Source: Lepidostoma basale
Taxonomy: Eukaryota > Arthropoda > Insecta > Trichoptera > Lepidostomatidae
Direction of reading: 5' to 3'
DNA: 64,000 nt
Assembly (NCBI GenBank): GCA_022606425.2
Contig: JAHDVF020001468.1
Span: 1,958,501-2,022,500, forward strand
The notes beneath the pieces are model-generated. The model was not told the origin of the DNA, did no database searches, and saw nothing but the letters and a program-made list of their open reading frames with translations. The position numbers and the translations under genes are program-made. Below are positions 57,010 through 64,000 of the stretch, in pieces (the stretch's first letter is position 1; every line of letters begins with the position of its first letter).

Positions 57010-58340
57010 TTCAAATTCAAATTCAAATCAAATCAAATCAGTTTATTTTCTCAAAAGACATTACAAACATTTTTTATAGTTTAAGGCATCTATTGATAAC
57101 AGGTAAAACATAATAAATATATAATACCAGGAACGCATGAGAGATGGTTCGACATTAGGAATACAAGATACTCTCCAAAGTCAAGAGTATTTGTCTTCTG
57201 AATGTACTTTCACGAATATGAAAGACATCGATCTCCGAAGCGATCAAGTTCAGCAGTTTGATTGCTCTCCCCACCGGCATCACCAGAGGCAGGTTGGTTC
57301 TGCATGTTGGGAGATAAAACAGTCTGTGCTGACGCTGTCGAAGATAACCATCCGGAACATAAAGATGGATAGCCTCCAAGATGACGGAATTCTCAAAGAA
57401 TCCCCTGATAAGTCTGAAGAAATGGGTAAGTGTGCACCCATCCCTTCTTATCTGTAAACTATTGGTCCCCAGCATGCCCAAGAGGAATGCAGTGGGATAA
57501 AGTCACGGATAGCTACCAAACTCCCTCATGTAGAGATATCTAAAATCATGAGATTGGTTTCAATAGAGCGCCCCTTCCTGAATCCGTGTTGTTCTGAAAT
57601 TATGAAGAATCATTTTATAAATAATAGATTCGAAGAGTTTGGCCGGAGCAGACAGTATTGCTACAGGTCTGTAGTTTTCAACTGATTCTCTCGGGCCGCT
57701 CTTGAAGATTGGACTGAACTTGGAGATTTTCCACAAATCGGGAAAGGTATCAGTTGAATACTGACAGGTTGAAAATGAAGTGGAAAGGAGGTACCAAAAA
57801 TTCAGAGCATCCTTTTAAAAAGAAGATAGGAAGAAAATCAGGGCCAATTAAATGCGAATTTTTCATAGCTTGAATTGAAATTTTTATGTCTGAGATGTCA
57901 ATTTGACTGACACCAGTGAAGCTATGAGTAGTATCGGCACTCGAATTGGTCACATCGTTATGATTTAGCCGCGGGGGAATATTGCTATAGACAGATTGGA
58001 AGTGCTTAGCGAATGCATTCGCTATATCGGCACCTCGAACCTCTCTATCTCCATGCATCATGGTGTTTATCATACCATCATCTTTGCGTAGGCTTTTGAC
58101 GTAGTTCCAAAAAGATTTGGGATCGTCCATGAGATTACCGTCAATGGTGCCCACATATGTTCGAAAGGCCAATCGGACACTGCGAACCACCATCGAGCGG
58201 TAGTGACTGAATTGTTCATACTCACCACGAGAGCCAGTAGCTTTCCACTTCTTATGATGAGCATGTTTTATCTTTATATTTCGTATGATATTTTCAGTAT
58301 ACCACTTAGGATATCTCCGCACCGAGCCATCATAGTTTGT
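57010..58340 (-). mobile_element. CR1/jockey-like LINE remnant
   Basis: The frame 58322-57750 reads RRYPKWYTENIIRNIKIKHA, SVRLAFRTYVGTIDGNLMDD, PKSFWNYVKSLRKDDGM and ADIANAFAKHFQSVYSNIPP, the region between endonuclease and reverse transcriptase. Then broken text matches W-K-I-S-K-F-S-P-I-F-K-S-G-P-R-E-S. After an internal deletion, 57481-57155 gives the C-terminus (YLPTCRTNLPLVMPVGRAIK). It ends in ATTTG-type pentamer repeats at about 57012-57045. Confidence 0.8.
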
Positions 58341-60055
58341 TTATTTTGAAATGCAGCCACATCCGTCGTACACTCAAAACATGTATACATTAATAATAGA
58401 TAGACAAACAGATACACAATAAGCAAAGACAATTTCATTATTGTATTGACAATGGGTACATAACATTTTTTATAACTTTTATGTGCGAAATTCATTAAAT
58501 TAATGATATATTATGTCAGGTGTACTAAACCTTTCAATATCCTTTATTTTTAAATGTGTAACTGTAAAGAGTATTAGATAATTTCGATGTAATTTTGTTG
58601 GAAACCATTTGTTCAACTATTTCTTGTTTAGAATTATGTTATTTAACAATCATGTTATATTTTACCCACGTGTAATGAAACTACTTTTTAATTTTTAATG
58701 GGAACCGTTAATTATTATAATTTATTTTAAATTAACTTGAGAACCTTGTAAACGGTGTAATGATGTTTTTTTTTATTACTATTTATACTTAAGATTTTTT
58801 AAATGTGTCTCACACAATGTAATATATTTCTTTGTAAATTTAATTTCTTTGTAATTTTTCTTTGTAAATTTAATTGTATCTACTGCTCATCTCTTTCGTT
58901 TTTTTTTCAAATAATTTGTTTGTAACTTTCAAAATAATTTCAAGCTAACGAGGGGGGTGTTATACAGGTATACCCAATAACCTCGTTTCCCAAGCGTATT
59001 CCAGTGATATTTTGAGTCATTGAAGATTTGTTGAGCAAACGAGATACATTTGCAATTCATTATTTGTAACACGTCTTCAATAAAGTTCTCTTCTGAAAAT
59101 GTAATCGTGTTCGAAGTTATTCCATCCCAAAAATCCACACCCAAGGATAAAACATAAAAGAAGTATATTTTTCAATTATTCTTATTTCTCCTGTTACAAA
59201 TGCAAAATGAACAAACTAACAGTTAAATAAAGACATAGAAGGTTACCCGCCGCTTACCCGAAGCTGTTATAGGACGCAGCGGCGCCCCTTCGTCAGCTTC
59301 GTTCAAACAATCCCTAGGCCCGCCCCCATCCACGCAGGACCCACATTAGCTGGAGAATGCACCATTCCAGAAAAAAAAGCAAAAGGCAAAAGGGTATCTA
59401 GGCCACATTTAATTCAGTTTAATTTCAATCCACTTCTATGTCCCAATTTAACAAAACAAAGCAAAATATGGTACATGATTTTATGGCCTATTATAAAATT
59501 ATGACAGAGGATGGGAGAGAAAACTTGGAATGATGAAAGAAATAAAGAAATCTTAAGTAAATAGAAAAAACACTCATGGAAACTAGGGACAGGAACACAG
59601 GGGACCTAACATTTTAATGTGTATAATTTAAAAAGAAAATTGATCCAAGAGGAAAGAACGGGGGCCCCGCAAGGTGCCCCCTCTCCCCCGGCGAGGAGTC
59701 CGACACCCCCTCAAAGGGGCGGATGTACGACACAAGACGGCGACTTCCGGCAAGATAGTCGGCCGAGAAACCCACTAGTGCGATCCAGTATGTCAGTAAG
59801 TTGTTTAGTTCGTCTTTGGCTAGCTTGGCTATTAACAAATTATGTGTCCCTTGATACTTTTTGAGTATGGAATACGCTTTCTCGCCAAGTGCGCGTGCGT
59901 GATCACAAGCTACGTGTGTAAACCCTCGGAGGAGATTTCAGCGATTTCAGCGGTAGGTACTAACCACAATTTCCGATAATGACGGAACTGACTTGAGCTG
60001 TCAGTGCGTACTATTCCCAAATTTCACGAAATTGACGAAACTTTTTAGAACGAAC
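58341..60055. other. Unassigned intergenic region
   Basis: AT-rich to about 59240, with a GC-richer stretch near 59250-59340 and another at 59650-59770 carrying short unrecognised frames on both strands. I see no supportable gene. Confidence 0.4.
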
Positions 60056-61125
60056 AAACAAACAAACCATCACGTCGTTTCCCCGCAGGGGTAGGCAGAG
60101 AGAATGGACCGCCACGTCATACACGCACGTCGATTCTTCCGACATCTAACATGACCAACCTTTAAAATTTGATTGATTTGGTCATGCCATGTTTTTCTCG
60201 GTCTGCCTCATAATTTTGTTCATAATACCTTCTTCCGCTCTACATTCCTTTCTTATATCGGCATTTGTGATTTGGATTCCATACATTAGGGTTGGGACCA
60301 GAACTCCATTGTGAAAGGCCGTTTTCGCTTTCATTGATAAATTCTTGTTTCCAATAACTATTTTTAAAGCTCCATTCACTTTGTTACCCGCACCAACCCT
60401 TCTTTCGACGTCACTATCCGTTCGGCTATCTGCTGTGAACATGCTACCTAAATACACAAATTCCCTCACCTGTTCCAAGTTTTCTTCGTTCACACTTATA
60501 ATACAAACTGTCATTTGCTCTTCGCTTTCAAAAACCATCACCTTTGACTTTCCGACATTCATCATTAAATCATTTGACTTGCATGCCTCATACATTCTCG
60601 ACAGTAAGACTTGTAATTCGTAATTCGTCCGCACTATCCGTAACGAGAACGGCATCGTCCGCGTAAAGCAGACAATTTACAGACAAATCACTCATCTTAG
60701 CACCAGCATTTATTCATTTCAGCTCTTTCATACACTTGTCCATATACAGATTGAACAACCATCGAGACATCACGCCGCCCTGCTAAGCACCCTTTGTGAT
60801 ATCAAACCATGGCGTGATGTCCCCATTTACCCTAACACTGGCAGTGCTTCCTTCGTAGAGAGAAGCGACCGACCATATCAGTTTTGTGGACAAGATTGGC
60901 CACAGTTTGTCTCTGTTCACTCGATCATAGGCTTTTTGCAAATCGACGAATGCACAGAAAAGCTTTCGCCTTTTGGCCATAACCTTCTCCGCAAGCGTTC
61001 GAAGTGCAAAAATCTGATCCATACATCCTCTTCCGGTCATAAACGCGCCTTGTACATCCCACACCCTTTCTCCGAACTATCCTCTCTTGGCAATTATTTT
61101 TGTATAGAAGCAAGAGTTGGGGGAT
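60056..61125 (-). mobile_element. LINE (family 1) copy, minus strand
   Basis: Minus-strand frames: 61064-60783 (MWDVQGAFMTGRGCMDQIFA, FVDLQKAYDRVNRDKLW, SVRVNGDITPWFD), a stop and shift, LLYADDAVL near 60660, and 60655-60182 (LMMNVGKSKVMVFESEEQM, FVYLGSMFTADSR). The C-terminal part is internally deleted after LMYG, resuming at ITNADIRKECR. A (GTTT)n tail reads as (AAAC)n at 60050-60065. A short duplication (AATTCGTAATTCGT near 60616) breaks the frame. Confidence 0.9.
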
Positions 61126-61131
61126 TTTCGA

Positions 61132-61271
61132 TTATTTTAACGATATCAAAATCATGACGTAGTTCGCCGCAACGGACACTAAAGTGAACACGTGACTCAA
61201 GTTGAAAGTGAACATTCTGCAAGCAGTCGCGCTGGGCTTCCGTTGCAACAACAGCTTGTAGAATCTCGTCT
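61132..61271 (-). CDS. Gustatory receptor Gr10, terminal exon
   Basis: The acceptor TTTTTCAG is followed by a phase-1 exon reading [20 protein letters not shown], then [20 protein letters not shown] and LISLK stop at 61132-61134. It has the A-C-x-M-F-x-x-N-L and N-Y-V-M-I-L landmarks of the other terminal exons and the phase used by Gr1-Gr3. The exon is intact. Upstream it is bordered by a (TA)n array, a mariner and another (TA)n array, and exons 1-3 are not seen before the window ends; they may lie beyond it or be lost. Confidence 0.75.
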
Positions 61272-61288
61272 CTGAAAAATTATAAAGG

Positions 61289-63270
<1,982 letters not shown>

Positions 63271-63271
63271 T

Positions 63272-64000
63272 TTACTTGGATATTTCCTCTTTAAAGTCTC
63301 TTTTTTTACAGTCTGGGCAAATTTTTCTATGTTCTGGCACACAACATAATATGAACTGCTTATGTTCTTCATCTGCGGTAGTCAATCCATGATAGTATTT
63401 TATTATATTAACAGCTCTTTCAGCTGTGTCATTAACTGCTTTTAAGTAAGTAACCTTATTTTTAGCTTCCACAAACTTCGCGCTATCTTTCTATGATGAT
63501 ACAATTTCTTGAAGGAAACTACTATCAAGTTTCAGTCGTGAAAATAAATCTTTACTCTTGACAGAAACAAAATCACTCAAATATTTTCATAAGACAAGAT
63601 AACAAATACTTGTAGTACATATAAATAAAACAAATAAGTGCTACTTTAAATACCAGATTAAACACTACTTACGTACCATATAGAGAGAGACAGACATCTG
63701 TTCCTTTGATGGAATATATATCTTTCCCGAATTACCAAAACTTTCTTTTTGTAAGTTTTCTACAATGTTTCCTTAGGTCTGCTCATCAATGTTGTCATCA
63801 AACATTAAAAGGACAGCTATTTCTTCTGACAAGTACCACAAATGTTGACTGAACTTGTATAAAACCGCTTTGGAAATTGTCAACTTCTTCGTAATCTTTT
63901 AAAAACCAAAAATCTTGATTCGGAGCTTTTATTGCCAAACTACATTCAAGCCAAGGCTTCACATGGCTTGAATGTAGTTTGGCAATGCCACAATAAATAA
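63272..64000 (-). pseudogene. Repeated arthropod protein family fragment (C-terminal and central parts)
   Basis: The frame 63472-63272 reads AKNKVTYLKAVNDTAERAVN and GLTTADEEHKQFILCCVPEH, a conserved C-terminal stretch of a multi-copy arthropod protein of unknown function. Near 63960-63890 the minus strand gives VKPWLECSLAIKAPNQDFWF, matching the fragment at 16434-16718. The intervening part has stops and shifts. It may continue beyond the window. Confidence 0.5.
63931..63986. repeat. Perfect 23-bp inverted repeat at the window end
   Basis: ATTGCCAAACTACATTCAAG plus CCA at 63931-63953 is exactly reverse-complemented at 63964-63986 with a 10-base loop. It duplicates coding sequence of the repeat-family fragment. 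Confidence 0.9.

Overview
This window looks like insect nuclear DNA, probably lepidopteran. Its only cellular genes are a one-strand (minus) tandem array of chemoreceptors of the gustatory receptor (GR) superfamily. The rest is transposable-element debris: several LINE families, Helitrons, a Penelope-like element, Tc1/mariner and Tigger relics, a tRNA-derived SINE, foldback elements and microsatellites. There are no bacterial features. The order-level assignment is inference from GR style and repeat content; the sequence itself only shows an intron-containing arthropod-type genome.

GR array (local names Gr1-Gr10, by increasing coordinate, all transcribed right to left). Gr1 6031-8044 has a one-base frameshift. 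Gr2 10113-11817 and Gr3 12189-15418 are intact. Gr4 20883-23782 is a pseudogene. Gr5 26416-27942 is intact. Gr6 37739-39194 is complete except for a nonsense codon at position 20. Gr7 43785-44100 is an exon-1 relic. Gr8 has exon 1 at 51020-51841 and exons 2-3 at 45770-46054, split by about 5 kb of transposons, with no terminal exon found. Gr9 52174-52824 is a collapsed pseudogene. Gr10 is a terminal exon at 61132-61271 whose upstream exons are not seen. The common gene model is one long first exon (about 270-282 codons), a second exon of exactly 66 nt, a third exon of about 140-158 nt and a terminal exon carrying the A-C-N-M-F / N-Y-x-x-I-L signature. These would be seven-transmembrane cation channels of taste neurons. 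Three to five look usable; the rest show stages of decay.

Mobile DNA by region. 0.4-5.1 kb: a large inverted A-B-A'-B' structure with GIY-YIG (Penelope-like) and LINE 3' ends. 8.4-9.5 kb: Tc1/mariner relics. 17-20.7 kb: Helitron with a nested LINE. 26.0 and 28.4 kb: hammerhead-ribozyme-like motifs. 29.6-30.5 kb: inverted-repeat element. 33-34.5 kb: minisatellite and LINE. 35-36 kb: Helitron remnant. 36.3-36.6 kb: near-perfect palindrome with 140-bp arms. 39.4-41.1 kb: LINE with a SINE inside. 41.3-41.7 kb: Tigger relic. 42.5-43.2 kb: jockey-like LINE. 46.5-50.7 kb: LINE, LINE and deleted Helitron, lying inside Gr8. 54.4-56.9 kb: jockey-like LINE on the minus strand. 57.0-58.3 kb: LINE on the minus strand. 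60.1-61.1 kb: LINE on the minus strand. 61.3-63.0 kb: a (TA)n array split by a mariner.

Overall this is a birth-and-death chemoreceptor cluster expanding by tandem duplication while being invaded by transposons. I found no operon-like or defence-like system. The most unusual signals are the phase switch in the last GR intron, the ribozyme-like motifs, the 304-bp palindrome, the triplicated last 24 codons of Gr1 and the inverted copy of the Gr3 N-terminal coding sequence.
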